Shown: positions 1 to 8,723 of the stretch, piece by piece
Numbering within the stretch: the stretch's first letter is position 1
Layout: each line of letters opens with the position of its first letter
NCBI GenBank assembly: GCA_043789035.1
Contig: JAYWIG010000228.1
Span: forward strand, 1 to 42,052
Source of the DNA: JAYWIG01 sp043789035
GTDB lineage: Bacteria > Pseudomonadota > Gammaproteobacteria > Burkholderiales > Burkholderiaceae_E
Reading direction: 5' to 3'
Length of the DNA: 42,052 nucleotides
Notes under the pieces: model-generated
What the model was told of the DNA's origin: nothing
The model's database searches: none
The model's input: the letters and a program-made list of their open reading frames with translations, nothing else
Made by a program: the position numbers and the translations under genes

Positions 1-411
1 CGTATTTATGACTGGTATAAAGCAAAGACCGGCAGCGACTATGTTGGCGCCGAGGACCCTGGCGTAAAGTCGGTCGCGAGGATTTATGAGTACTTTAAAA
101 AGTACGGTTATCCAACCGAAATCATGGGTGCCAGTTTTCGTAACACCGGGCAAATATTGGCGCTTGCAGGTTGCGATCTACTTACTATCAGTCCGGAGCT
201 CTTAGCATCGTTGGCGCAATCAACTGATGCAGTTCCGGCAAAACTTGTTTTAGCTAAGGCACAAGCGAGTTCGGTTGATCGAGTGCGATTTGATGAAAAA
301 GGTTTTCGTTTCGAGCTCAATGAAGACGCCATGGCGACTGATAAGTTGAGTGAAGGCATTCGCGCTTTTGTCGCAGACTCGCTAAAGTTGGACAAGCTCA
401 TCTCCGCTTGA
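1..411 (+). CDS. tal: Transaldolase, C-terminal part (5' end outside window)
   Basis: The reading frame is open from the first base and ends at TGA 409-411. It matches the C-terminal third of class I transaldolase (TalA/TalB), the pentose phosphate enzyme that moves a dihydroxyacetone unit between sugar phosphates. Recognisable stretches are the AEDPGV segment, then MGASFRN, the LAGCDLLTISPELL segment, and the DPMA-like EDAMATDKLSEGIR near the end. The Schiff-base lysine lies upstream of the window, so catalytic competence cannot be judged. It is convergent with dut. The family assignment is based on remembered E. coli TalB motifs and is strong; the gene start is not visible. Confidence 0.93.
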   Translation, partial: RIYDWYKAKTGSDYVGAEDPGVKSVARIYEYFKKYGYPTEIMGASFRNTGQILALAGCDLLTISPELLASLAQSTDAVPAKLVLAKAQASSVDRVRFDEKGFRFELNEDAMATDKLSEGIRAFVADSLKLDKLISA

Positions 412-591
412 TTGGTGGTATTTCTCGCAAGCCTGATGAAGCTGTTTATCATTCTCCAGAGCCCAATTGGGGCAGTCTGACTGCGGCCAGCTTGTTATCA
501 AATACTTTGCGGAACACCAAACCATCTTGTTCACTACCGCGACAGTTTGCAGTGCATTGGAGGTCTCAACAAGACTAGGTGATGATTACAA
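412..591. other. Convergent intergenic gap, no feature seen
   Basis: These 180 bases separate the ends of the transaldolase gene (plus) and dut (minus). I found no GC-rich hairpin with a T-run on either strand, no start codon with a ribosome binding site and no tRNA-like fold. One plus-strand frame stays open from about 411 to 575 but has no start codon, and its translation resembles nothing I know. It may be ordinary spacer or a decayed gene end. Confidence 0.4.
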
Positions 592-1038
592 CTAGTTTTT
601 GCCAGTACTTCCAAAGCCGCCAGCGCCGCGCTCAGTCGCAGTAAATTCCTCGACGACATTGAATTGCGCTTGCATGACGGGCACGATAATCATTTGTGCA
701 ACACGCTCCAGAGGATTGAGCGTGAATGCCTTTTGGCTTCGATTCCATAGCGGCACCATGAGTTGGCCTTGGTAATCGGAATCGATCAATCCGACAAGGT
801 TGGCAAGTACGATACCGTTCTTAAAACCCATGCCAGATCGAGGTAGCACAAGTGCGCAATAGCCAGGGTCGGCAACGTGCACCGCTAAACCGGTTGGCAT
901 CAGAAAGGTGTCGCCTGATTGCATTTCTAACGGTGAGTCAATGCACGCTCTTAAATCTAATCCGGCACTACCTAGTGTTGCATAGGTGGGCAGTTGCTCG
1001 CGCATGCGTGCATCGAGAATTTTGACATCAACTTTCAT
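592..1038 (-). CDS. dut: dUTP diphosphatase (dUTPase)
   Basis: Homotrimeric dUTPase of 148 aa, the usual bacterial length. It hydrolyses dUTP to dUMP and pyrophosphate, keeping uracil out of DNA and supplying dUMP for dTMP synthesis. All five family motifs are visible: AGLDLRA (residues 25-31), PRSGMGFKNG (66-75), GLIDSDYQGQL (83-93, which carries the catalytic aspartate), ERVAQMI (111-117) and the flexible C-terminal RGAGGFGSTG (137-146). It starts only 2 nt after the coaBC stop, so it is almost certainly the last gene of the ribF-ileS-lspA-coaBC-dut transcription unit. Pairing of coaBC and dut is a classic arrangement in proteobacteria. Confidence 0.97.
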   Translation of the reverse strand: MKVDVKILDARMREQLPTYATLGSAGLDLRACIDSPLEMQSGDTFLMPTGLAVHVADPGYCALVLPRSGMGFKNGIVLANLVGLIDSDYQGQLMVPLWNRSQKAFTLNPLERVAQMIIVPVMQAQFNVVEEFTATERGAGGFGSTGKN

Positions 1039-1040
1039 GG

Positions 1041-2243
1041 CTAACTTTCATCCGATAGTCTCTTAGCGATTTCTTGAACGAGTTGTGAGGCGAGCTCAGC
1101 TTTAGAAGCTCGTTTTAATTGTGTATGGCCTTCTGTGTCTATGAGTAAAAGTTCGTTCTCGTCGTGCCCGAAGGTTGCATGGCCGATGTTTGCAACCAAT
1201 AGCGGTACACCTTTACGCAAGCGCTTGGCTTGGCCATTGGCTAAAAGGTCTTCGCTTTCTGCAGCAAAGCCAACGCAATAAGGTGGGTTAGGTAGGTGGG
1301 CCACAGAAGCGAGAATGTCTGGGTTCGTTGCGAATTCTAATTTTGGTAAATCGTTGTTGCCAGTTTTCTTGAGCTTTGATGAACTGGAGTTGGCTACCCG
1401 CCAATCGGCGACGGCGGCAACGGCGATAAACACGTCGGGTTTCTGAGCAGCCTCTAACATTACCGCATCATGCATCTGCTGGGCTGTTTGGACGCGAATG
1501 GTGCGCATGCCTGTTGGATTTGGCAATGCGCTTGGGCCAGCGACCAAAGTGACCTCAGCACCCGCTAACCAGCAGGCTTTGGCAATCGCAAAACCTTGTT
1601 TACCGGATGACAAGTTCGTAATGCCGCGTACGGGGTCTATTGGTTCGAAAGTAGGGCCAGCGGTGAGAAGCACCTTCAGGCCAAGCATGGATTTTTCAGT
1701 TAGCAAGGCTTCAACATGTTCGGCAATTTCTTCAGCCTCTAGCATTCGACCGTCCCCGGTTTCACCACAAGCTTGGTCGCCATTGCCAGGGCCTGCAAAC
1801 ACGATGCCATCCGCGCGCGCTTGGGCCACATTGCGCTGGGTTGCTGGGTTACTCCACATCTCGCGGTTCATTGCTGGCGCAACCATCAGGGGTGTGGTTT
1901 CGCGGTTGCGGGCAACACATAACGTCGATAGTAAATCGTCGGCACGGCCTTGTACTAGCTTCGCAATGAAATCAGCCGATGCCGGTGCAATCACAATCGC
2001 GTGGGCATCCCGCGATAGTTCGATATGCGCCATATTGTTATCAATTCGGTTATCCCACTGGTTTGTGAAAACTGGGTTGCCAGTGAGTGCTGCAAAGGTG
2101 ACTGGCGTAATGAAGTGAGTCGCTGCTTCCGTCATAACGACATGCACGCTGGCCCCTCGGCGCATAAGCTCGCGCGCCAGATAACAAGCCTTGAAGGCCG
2201 CGACACCGCCAGTAATACCAAGAACTATTTTTTTGTTCTTCAT
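1041..2243 (-). CDS. coaBC: Bifunctional phosphopantothenoylcysteine decarboxylase / phosphopantothenate-cysteine ligase
   Basis: Two consecutive steps of coenzyme A synthesis in one 400-aa protein: ligation of cysteine to 4'-phosphopantothenate (CoaB, C-terminal half) and FMN-dependent decarboxylation to 4'-phosphopantetheine (CoaC, N-terminal half). The CoaC part begins with GITGGVAAFKA (9-19) and has His73, the PAMNREMW motif with Asn126 (PXMNXXMW) and Cys159 in the substrate-clamp segment before GETGDGRM. These correspond to E. coli His75, Asn125 and Cys158. The CoaB part starts near residue 188 with VLLTAGPTFEPIDPVR and has Asn210 in ITNLSSGKQG. The length is normal. It lies 19 nt after lspA and 2 nt before dut. 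Confidence 0.97.
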   Translation of the reverse strand: MKNKKIVLGITGGVAAFKACYLARELMRRGASVHVVMTEAATHFITPVTFAALTGNPVFTNQWDNRIDNNMAHIELSRDAHAIVIAPASADFIAKLVQGRADDLLSTLCVARNRETTPLMVAPAMNREMWSNPATQRNVAQARADGIVFAGPGNGDQACGETGDGRMLEAEEIAEHVEALLTEKSMLGLKVLLTAGPTFEPIDPVRGITNLSSGKQGFAIAKACWLAGAEVTLVAGPSALPNPTGMRTIRVQTAQQMHDAVMLEAAQKPDVFIAVAAVADWRVANSSSSKLKKTGNNDLPKLEFATNPDILASVAHLPNPPYCVGFAAESEDLLANGQAKRLRKGVPLLVANIGHATFGHDENELLLIDTEGHTQLKRASKAELASQLVQEIAKRLSDES

Positions 2244-2262
2244 GTTTTGCTCACGTTTGCAT

Positions 2263-2751
2263 TCATCGTGACTTAATCACTCTGCGTAGTTCATCGAAGA
2301 TGAGGCAACCCGCGCCTAAAGTAATCGCCGAATCAGCCACATTGAAAGCGGGAAAGTAATAGGTTTGCCAGTAAAACAAAAGGAAGTCTGTCACTTGGCC
2401 GTGCGCAATGCGATCAATGACGTTACCAATGGCGCCACCTAAAATCATAGCCACGCCAAACGCAAACAAAGTTTGGCCACCGTGCTTAGCTAACAAGTAG
2501 AGCAAAAAGATAATGGCAATAATGGCAACCGCTATGAAAAACCATTTTTGCCAACCGCCCGCATTGGCCAAAAAGCTAAAGGCGGCGCCCTTGTTAAACA
2601 CCAAGGTTAGGTCGAAAAAGTTGTCGATCACATTTAAGCGTTCACCAAACTTAAAGCGTTTGAGGACTAACAGTTTGGTGAGCTGATCGATAATCGCCAC
2701 CAAGGCGGCGAGGAGTAACCAAGGGGCGAGTGAGTTTTTAGATTTAGCCAT
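2263..2751 (-). CDS. lspA: Lipoprotein signal peptidase (signal peptidase II)
   Basis: Inner-membrane aspartyl protease that removes the signal peptide from diacylglyceryl-modified prolipoproteins. The 162-aa product has four hydrophobic segments (about 10-30, 68-88, 95-112 and 133-153). The family motifs are visible: FNKGAAFSFL at 52-61, GNVIDRIAHGQVTDF at 109-123 and FNVADSAITLG at 136-146. The catalytic pair is Asp122 and Asp140. It starts 15 nt downstream of ileS; adjacent ileS-lspA is a conserved arrangement in proteobacteria and supports co-transcription. Confidence 0.97.
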   Translation of the reverse strand: MAKSKNSLAPWLLLAALVAIIDQLTKLLVLKRFKFGERLNVIDNFFDLTLVFNKGAAFSFLANAGGWQKWFFIAVAIIAIIFLLYLLAKHGGQTLFAFGVAMILGGAIGNVIDRIAHGQVTDFLLFYWQTYYFPAFNVADSAITLGAGCLIFDELRRVIKSR

Positions 2752-2766
2752 GTTTGAATTTAAAAA

Positions 2767-5589
2767 TTATGCGAAAAGCCTTGGTTCTTCTTTGCCAGCG
2801 AGGTTATCAATGCAGCGACCACAAATGGTTGGATGTTCGGAATTTTTACCGATATCGTTGCAGTAATGCCAGCAGCGATCACATTTTTGGTTGGCTGATG
2901 GTTTAACCGCCACTGCGATGCCTTCATCTGTATGTTTGCTGAGCGTCGCTGCAGAAGTGATAGTGACAAACTTTAAATCTGCACCTAAGGATTGCAGAAT
3001 ATCGAACATCACTCCACTAGCACTAATCGCCACTTCCCCTTGCAAGGATGACCCGATGCTGCCAGCGCTTCGCAAGGTTTCTAGCTCCTTCAATGCAACT
3101 GCACGTGCTTCGCGTACAGTTGCCCATTTGCTCAATAGTGCATCAGCATCTTTGCTTAAAGGCATTTCATAGAAGGTTTGCGTGAAGATAGTTTCGCCAT
3201 CGGCTGCGCAACGTTTCGGATCGAAAAACGCCCAAGCTTCTTCAGCAGTGAATGACAAAATTGGTGCCATCACACGTAGCAATGCTTGCCCAATATGGAA
3301 GAGGGCTGTTTGCGCACTACGTCTGGCATGAGAGTTAGGTGCCGTTGTATAGAGACGATCTTTGAGGATGTCCAAGTAGAACGCACCCAGATCTTCTGAG
3401 CAGAAGTTTTGAATCTTGGCCACTACTGGGTGAAACTCGAATTTCTCTAAGTCGGCTTCAATACTCTTTTGCCATTGATGCGTTAATGCCAAGACATAAC
3501 GGTCCATCTCGATTAAATCATCCGATGCGATGAGTTTGCTTGAATCGAAGTCTGACACGTTTGAGAGCACAAAGCGCAGCGTATTTCGAATACGACGATA
3601 GGCTTCAACAACCCGTTTTAAGATCTCGTCCGAAATTGAAAGCTCGCCTGAGTAATCGGTTGACGCAACCCACAAGCGCAAGATCTCTGCACCAAGCGAA
3701 TCGGAAATCTTCTGTGGTGCTAGGGTGTTACCTAGTGATTTACTCATTTTCTTGCCTTGGCCATCGACAGTAAAGCCGTGGGTAAGCAAGGCCTTATACG
3801 GCGGCACACCGTTCATCATTGATGAGCTGAGCAGGGACGAATGGAACCAACCTCTGTGCTGGTCGCTACCCTCTAAATACAAATCAGCAGGAAAGTGAGA
3901 TTGCTCGGCGTGCGAGCGGCGCAATACAGTTTCATGAGTCGAGCCGGAATCGAACCACACGTCTAATGTGTCGCGGTTCTTTTCATAATGCGCTGCATCA
4001 TCGCCGAGTAAATCTTTCGGGTCGACATGCTGCCACGCTTCGATACCGTCTTTTTCGATGAGCTTGGCGACTGCTTCTAATAGCTCTGGTGTACGTGGGT
4101 GTAATGCACCAGTTTCCTTGTGAATGAAGAATGCCATAGGCACGCCCCATTGGCGCTGCCGAGATAAGGTCCAATCCGGACGATTGGCAATCATGCCGTG
4201 CAAACGTGCTTTACCCCATGCTGGAAAAAACTGAGTAGCTTCAATACCAGCAAGAGCGGTTTCACGCAGGCTGGCACCATTGACTGGCTTGTCCATACTG
4301 GCAAACCATTGGTTCGAGGCACGATAAATAATGGGTGTTTTATGACGCCAGCAATGCATGTAGCTATGCACATAGCGCACGCTTCGAAGCAGGCAGCCTG
4401 AATCATCAATGAGTTGGGCAATTTGTTTATTAGCATCCCAAATTTTCAGACCAGCAAAACGTGGCTCAGTGCTCGCATAGACACCGTTACCCATAACGGG
4501 TTGCAAGATTTCTGCGTCGTTCATGCCATTGCGTTTGCATGATTGGAAGTCTTCTACGCCGTAAGCTGGAGATGAATGAACCAACCCAGTGCCGCTTTCT
4601 AACGTCACGTACTCGCCTAAGTAAACAGGCGAGAACCTATCGTAGAACGGATGACGAAAGCGTACGAGATCAAGCGCTGCGCCTTTGCAAGTGCCGATCA
4701 CGGTACCTTCGAGTTTGTACTGCTCTAAACAAGCGGCAACGCGTTCTTGCGCGAGGATCAACAGCGTAGGTAAATCTTTCCACACGGTTTGAACTAATGC
4801 ATAGTCAAACTCAGGATGAATGTTTATGGCTTGGTTAGCGGGGATTGTCCACGGGGTTGTTGTCCAGATCACCGCAAAGCCACGCTCAACTGGCAATGCT
4901 TTCAAACCAAATGCAGTGGCGATTTTTCCGCTGTCTTCCGTTGAAAACGGAAATACAACGTCGATTGCGTAATCGGTTTTGTCTGCATACTCAACTTCGG
5001 CTTCTGCCAAAGCAGAGCCACAATCAAAGCACCAATTCACAGGCTTTAAGCCACGATAGACGAAACCCTTTTCGAGGATTTTTCCTAAGGCGCGAAGCTC
5101 ATCGGCTTCATTGCCCGGTGCCATTGTCAAATAGGGGTTGTCCCACTCACCGAGTACGCCTAAGCGGACGAAATCTTTTTTCTGGCTCTCAATTTGCGCT
5201 TGCGCATAGGCGCGAGATTTTTGATGCACCTCAGCCGTTGGCAAGCCGCGACCAAATGTTTTTTCGATTTGAATTTCAATCGGCATACCGTGGCAATCCC
5301 AACCCGGTACGTAGCGCGCGTCGAAGCCGGCCATTTGCTTGGACTTCACAATCATATCTTTGAGAATCTTGTTAACCGCATGGCCCAAGTGAATATCACC
5401 GTTGGCATAAGGTGGGCCATCATGTAATACCCAAGGCTTGCGCTTTTTCGAAATTGCTCTTAGCCGCTTATAAATCCCTTTGTCTACCCAGCTTTGGGCC
5501 CAGGCGGGTTCACGCTTAGGTAAATCGCCACGCATGGGGAAAGGCGTATCTGGTAGGTTAAGAGTAGTACGGTAAGAGTCACGAGACAT
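2767..5589 (-). CDS. ileS: Isoleucyl-tRNA synthetase
   Basis: Class I aminoacyl-tRNA synthetase of 940 aa, the normal size for the bacterial type. It charges tRNA-Ile and edits mischarged valine. The HIGH signature appears as HLGH at 67-70 after GPPYANGDI. The CP1 editing domain carries the TTTPWTIPANQAI segment. The KMSKS loop is intact near residues 613-617 (KMSKSLGN). The C-terminal zinc finger has two CxxC pairs (CDRC and CGRC, about residues 904-926), typical of the zinc-containing bacterial form rather than the mupirocin-resistant one. It lies 49 nt after ribF and 15 nt before lspA, in the conserved ribF-ileS-lspA order. Confidence 0.98.
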   Translation of the reverse strand: MSRDSYRTTLNLPDTPFPMRGDLPKREPAWAQSWVDKGIYKRLRAISKKRKPWVLHDGPPYANGDIHLGHAVNKILKDMIVKSKQMAGFDARYVPGWDCHGMPIEIQIEKTFGRGLPTAEVHQKSRAYAQAQIESQKKDFVRLGVLGEWDNPYLTMAPGNEADELRALGKILEKGFVYRGLKPVNWCFDCGSALAEAEVEYADKTDYAIDVVFPFSTEDSGKIATAFGLKALPVERGFAVIWTTTPWTIPANQAINIHPEFDYALVQTVWKDLPTLLILAQERVAACLEQYKLEGTVIGTCKGAALDLVRFRHPFYDRFSPVYLGEYVTLESGTGLVHSSPAYGVEDFQSCKRNGMNDAEILQPVMGNGVYASTEPRFAGLKIWDANKQIAQLIDDSGCLLRSVRYVHSYMHCWRHKTPIIYRASNQWFASMDKPVNGASLRETALAGIEATQFFPAWGKARLHGMIANRPDWTLSRQRQWGVPMAFFIHKETGALHPRTPELLEAVAKLIEKDGIEAWQHVDPKDLLGDDAAHYEKNRDTLDVWFDSGSTHETVLRRSHAEQSHFPADLYLEGSDQHRGWFHSSLLSSSMMNGVPPYKALLTHGFTVDGQGKKMSKSLGNTLAPQKISDSLGAEILRLWVASTDYSGELSISDEILKRVVEAYRRIRNTLRFVLSNVSDFDSSKLIASDDLIEMDRYVLALTHQWQKSIEADLEKFEFHPVVAKIQNFCSEDLGAFYLDILKDRLYTTAPNSHARRSAQTALFHIGQALLRVMAPILSFTAEEAWAFFDPKRCAADGETIFTQTFYEMPLSKDADALLSKWATVREARAVALKELETLRSAGSIGSSLQGEVAISASGVMFDILQSLGADLKFVTITSAATLSKHTDEGIAVAVKPSANQKCDRCWHYCNDIGKNSEHPTICGRCIDNLAGKEEPRLFA

Positions 5590-5638
5590 GATTGAATCAC
5601 TTCAATGGTAAAAATAAAATAATTAGGGCGCTAGGGTT

Positions 5639-6634
5639 CTAGGGTGCTAAGGCGGTTTTATTGCTTGACAAGATATCTTTGGCTTGTTGAGCATCGATAT
5701 TGATCTGTGTTGTCAGTGCTTCGAGCGAATCATAGTTTGCTTCCTCGCGAAGCTTGGCTACAAATTCCACCGCCAAGGTTTTGCCGTAGGCGTTGCCGTC
5801 AAAATTGAACACATGGGTTTCGAGTAGATAGCGGCCATGTTGTTCGACGGCAGGCCGAGTTCCTAAGCTCGCTACACCGTCGAAGGTGACCTTTGAGTTC
5901 ACACCCAAGTGATAAACTCGTACCGCATAGATGCCATGGAGTAAGGATTTCGCGCCGCTCGAAATTGACGAGCCAGGCACTAGCATGTTCAAGGTTGGAA
6001 AACCGAGTGTTCGCCCAAGTTTTCTGCCGTGAATAACTTTGCCGGACATTGTGTAGGGCCGCCCTAGCAGCTTTTCAACTAATTCGAATTCACCGGCAGC
6101 CAAGGCTTTACGAACGTAGGAGCTAGAAACTCTTTCCCCGGAGTGCATCACAGTTGGCATACGCTCAACTGAAAAACCAAGAGACTTGCCCATAGAGGTG
6201 AGCATCTCGAAATTGCCTCGCCTGCCCGCGCCAAACTGGAAATCGTCGCCCACGAAAAGATGCTTTACTTGCAAGGTTTGAACCAAATACTTCTCAACGA
6301 AGTCCTCAGCTTGCATTGACGATAAACGCTTATTAAAGTGAGCCACTATGAGTTGATCTACGCCGTATTGTTGTAAAGCGCAGGCTTTATCACGCAATGA
6401 TTGGATGCGAGAGGGCGCTTGAGCCTTGGCATTGTTCGGCGCTAACTGAGCGAAATACTCTCTAGGATGAGGGTCGAATGTCATTAGTGCGACAGGCAAT
6501 TGCAACGCTTTTCCGATTTTTTTCAAGCTCGCGAGCACGGCCTGATGCCCCAGATGGACGCCATCGAAATTACCGATGGTGAGTACACATGGAGAGCGGC
6601 TGGCGGGAGGGGGGTGATTCCTAAAAACTTGCAT
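5639..6634 (-). CDS. ribF: Bifunctional riboflavin kinase / FMN adenylyltransferase
   Basis: Makes FMN and then FAD from riboflavin and ATP. The 331-aa protein has the nucleotidyltransferase (FAD synthetase) domain first, with TIGNFDGVHLGHQAVL near residues 20-35 and GDDFQFGAGRRGN near 130-142. The riboflavin kinase domain follows, with GKVIHGRKLGRTLGFPTLNM around 199-218, HGIYAVRVY, GVASLGTRP and the ETHVFNF segment. Length and domain order are normal. It heads the minus-strand ribF-ileS-lspA-coaBC-dut group and is divergent from purN, with about 100 nt between the two start codons. Confidence 0.97.
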   Translation of the reverse strand: MQVFRNHPPPASRSPCVLTIGNFDGVHLGHQAVLASLKKIGKALQLPVALMTFDPHPREYFAQLAPNNAKAQAPSRIQSLRDKACALQQYGVDQLIVAHFNKRLSSMQAEDFVEKYLVQTLQVKHLFVGDDFQFGAGRRGNFEMLTSMGKSLGFSVERMPTVMHSGERVSSSYVRKALAAGEFELVEKLLGRPYTMSGKVIHGRKLGRTLGFPTLNMLVPGSSISSGAKSLLHGIYAVRVYHLGVNSKVTFDGVASLGTRPAVEQHGRYLLETHVFNFDGNAYGKTLAVEFVAKLREEANYDSLEALTTQINIDAQQAKDILSSNKTALAP

Positions 6635-6647
6635 GATGTTGAATAAC

Positions 6648-6675
6648 TTTCCATTGTAGCCGCGCCCGATACAAT
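6648..6675 (+). promoter_or_regulatory. Candidate sigma-70 promoter for purN
   Basis: In the ribF/purN divergent gap, TTTCCA (6648-6653) and TACAAT (6670-6675) are separated by 16 bp. The second box matches the -10 consensus at 5 of 6 bases, the first matches -35 at 4 of 6. ATTGTA at 6653-6658 is the exact reverse complement of the -10 box, so a minus-strand TACAAT facing ribF may serve the divergent gene. Prediction from sequence only. Confidence 0.45.
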
Positions 6676-6736
6676 AATAGGCTTTGCTGGGTTTTGTGAA
6701 GTTCCAGTATGTTTACTCGTTTCAAGGAAGATTGTT

Positions 6737-7363
6737 TTGGCTTTCCCGCAACCTAGAGTTGTTATTCTCATTTCGGGCACCGGTAGCAATATGAAGGCCA
6801 TCGTGGCTGCTTTAGCCGAAATTCATTGCTCTGTTGATGCCGTTATTAGTAACAGGCCTGATTCGGCTGGTATCGGCTGGGCGGGGAAAACAGGTATCAA
6901 AACACTGGTAGTGGATCACCGGAGCTACGCATCAAGGGATATGTTTGACGACGCTTTACTGGGAGCAGTTCGAGCAATGCGACCCGACTGGGTGTTTTTA
7001 GCGGGTTTTATGAGAGTAGTGCGTGGCGATTTTGTAGACGCCTTTGCGGGAAAATTAGTGAATATTCATCCATCGCTGTTGCCTGCTTTCACGGGTTTAA
7101 ATACGCATCAACGAGCGCTTGATGCTGGAGTTAAGCTTCATGGTGCTACGGTGCACTGGGTGAGTAATGAGCTAGACGCGGGTGCGCCGATTGTTCAAGG
7201 TGCACTTAGAGTTATGGCGAGCGATACAAAAGAAAGCTTACAAGAACGGGTGCAACGCATCGAGCATCAGATTTACCGTCAAGCCGTGTTAGGTTTGATT
7301 TCACAGGACCAAACACCAAGCCAGCTGCTAAAACCGCTGCCTGCTTGGCAACTTTACGATTGA
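6737..7363 (+). CDS. purN: Phosphoribosylglycinamide formyltransferase (GAR transformylase)
   Basis: Third step of purine synthesis: transfer of a formyl group from 10-formyltetrahydrofolate to GAR. The 208-aa product has the nucleotide-binding loop ISGTGSN (12-18), the catalytic pair Asn109 and His111 in NIHPSLLP, and Asp147 in the ELDAGAPI segment. These correspond to E. coli Asn106, His108 and Asp144. The start is TTG at 6737: AAGGAAG (6724-6730) lies six bases upstream, no ATG is in frame nearby, and the conserved PRVVILISG strand follows seven codons in. The next gene starts 5 nt after the stop, so the two are probably co-transcribed. Confidence 0.95.
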   Translation: MAFPQPRVVILISGTGSNMKAIVAALAEIHCSVDAVISNRPDSAGIGWAGKTGIKTLVVDHRSYASRDMFDDALLGAVRAMRPDWVFLAGFMRVVRGDFVDAFAGKLVNIHPSLLPAFTGLNTHQRALDAGVKLHGATVHWVSNELDAGAPIVQGALRVMASDTKESLQERVQRIEHQIYRQAVLGLISQDQTPSQLLKPLPAWQLYD

Positions 7364-7368
7364 TATAG

Positions 7369-8628
7369 ATGTCGAAAATCATTCCAGCCACTCCACATCC
7401 GGTGCTAAAAGAAGCGTCAGCTGCACATCCGAATTTAGTCCGAGCGGCCGCCGATGCGCTGTACGGGGCAATTAGTTTCGAAGAGCCAGCAGACAACTTG
7501 ATTCGACGCTACTTTAAGGCCCACCCGGCGCTTGGTCGGCGTGATCGCGCGTTTATTGCCGAAGCTGTTTTCGATGCTTTGAGGCATTTTCGTAATTATT
7601 GCTGGCAAATGGGGACGAAAGACCAGGGGCTTCAAGGTAGAGACTGCTTTGCATTGATAGATGCTTTACACGGCACTCGTGGTGAAGGGCGATTAAGTGT
7701 TGAAGGTATTGATGAAAAGGCGTCGAAAGCCGTGAAATACAGCTTGCCGGATTGGTTGTGGCAGAAACTCGCTAAAGACCATGGCGACCAAGTTCACGGC
7801 ATTGCTGCGGCGCTACTGATGCCTGCGCCTCTCGATTTGCGGGTGAATCTACTTAAGGCAAGCGCTAAAGAAGTTGCTGAGATGATGGATGGCGCCTACC
7901 TGAAATACGTGAAAATCGAGCCTCCGGCCTGTGCGGTTGATGCAAAGTGGTTTTCTGCGATTGAGGCTTTTCGACTGGAAGGCAAGCCTGCGCTTGAGAA
8001 AACAGCGGGTTTTGAAAAGGGGTGGATCGAAGTTCAAGATTTAGGCAGCCAAATGATTGCCGCGCTGGTGGGTGCCAAGCGTGGCCAGACTGTGATTGAT
8101 TTTTGTGCGGGCGCTGGCGGTAAAACCTTGGCCATCGCAGCCGCCATGCGAAATAGCGGCCAAATTTATGCTTGCGACATCTCTTTGGCACGTTTACAAC
8201 GCTTAAAGCCTAGGCTTGCACGATCTGGAGCAAGCAATGTGCAGCCTTTTGGAATGAGCTCCGAACATGACGCAAAACTCGCTAAGTTGGCCGGACGTGC
8301 CCATGCGGTTTTAGTCGACGCGCCGTGTAGCGGTACAGGCACTTTGCGTAGAAACCCGGATTTAAAGTGGCGTTTCGACGAAGAAAACCTCGCCAACCTG
8401 AATGTTCAACAGGCGTCAATTCTGAAAGCTGCGAGTCAACTGGTTCGACCAGGAGGCGCGTTAATTTATGCAACTTGCAGTCTCTTACGTTCAGAAAACC
8501 AAGATCAGGTTGAAAAGTTGCTTGCAGAAGACGGCAAATGGAAGCGAGAAGTTGAAGATATGGTGCTTTTACCCCATATTTCGGGAACTGACGGGTTTTA
8601 TGCCGCTCGTCTTGTGAGAACCGCTTAG
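7369..8628 (+). CDS. RsmB/NOP family SAM-dependent rRNA cytosine-C5 methyltransferase
   Basis: The C-terminal two thirds form a class I SAM methyltransferase of the RsmB/RsmF/NOP2 family, which makes 5-methylcytosine in rRNA. Visible motifs are FCAGAGGKT (SAM binding, about 245-253), DAPCSGTGTLRRNPD (motif IV, Cys320) and YATCSLLRSEN (motif VI, Cys370 as probable nucleophile). The two-cysteine arrangement is that of m5C RNA methyltransferases. The N-terminal 150 residues are less conserved. The total of 419 aa is close to RsmB (about 430), but Burkholderiales often carry a second family member beside purN, so I do not assert rsmB itself. The next gene in this group encodes the desaturase, 95 nt further on. 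Confidence 0.9.
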   Translation: MSKIIPATPHPVLKEASAAHPNLVRAAADALYGAISFEEPADNLIRRYFKAHPALGRRDRAFIAEAVFDALRHFRNYCWQMGTKDQGLQGRDCFALIDALHGTRGEGRLSVEGIDEKASKAVKYSLPDWLWQKLAKDHGDQVHGIAAALLMPAPLDLRVNLLKASAKEVAEMMDGAYLKYVKIEPPACAVDAKWFSAIEAFRLEGKPALEKTAGFEKGWIEVQDLGSQMIAALVGAKRGQTVIDFCAGAGGKTLAIAAAMRNSGQIYACDISLARLQRLKPRLARSGASNVQPFGMSSEHDAKLAKLAGRAHAVLVDAPCSGTGTLRRNPDLKWRFDEENLANLNVQQASILKAASQLVRPGGALIYATCSLLRSENQDQVEKLLAEDGKWKREVEDMVLLPHISGTDGFYAARLVRTA

Positions 8629-8723
8629 TTTGAAGGGCGATCTGCCAAATTTGTGCATGCTCCGGTAAAATACGGCGGTGATAGTTTGAAAACAATTTTG
8701 GGCGTCTAGCCCGCAGGAAATAT

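Noticed and set aside
411..575. Open plus-strand frame after the transaldolase gene, possibly a decayed glucose-6-phosphate isomerase start
   Set aside because: No start codon or ribosome binding site, and the translation shows no motif of that enzyme.
1498..2118. 206-codon plus-strand frame opposite coaBC
   Set aside because: Fully antisense to a well-conserved gene, with no recognisable motif; a shadow frame.
5628..5647. Short direct repeat CTAGGG near the end of ribF
   Set aside because: Two 6-base copies in a spacer; too short and isolated to mean anything.
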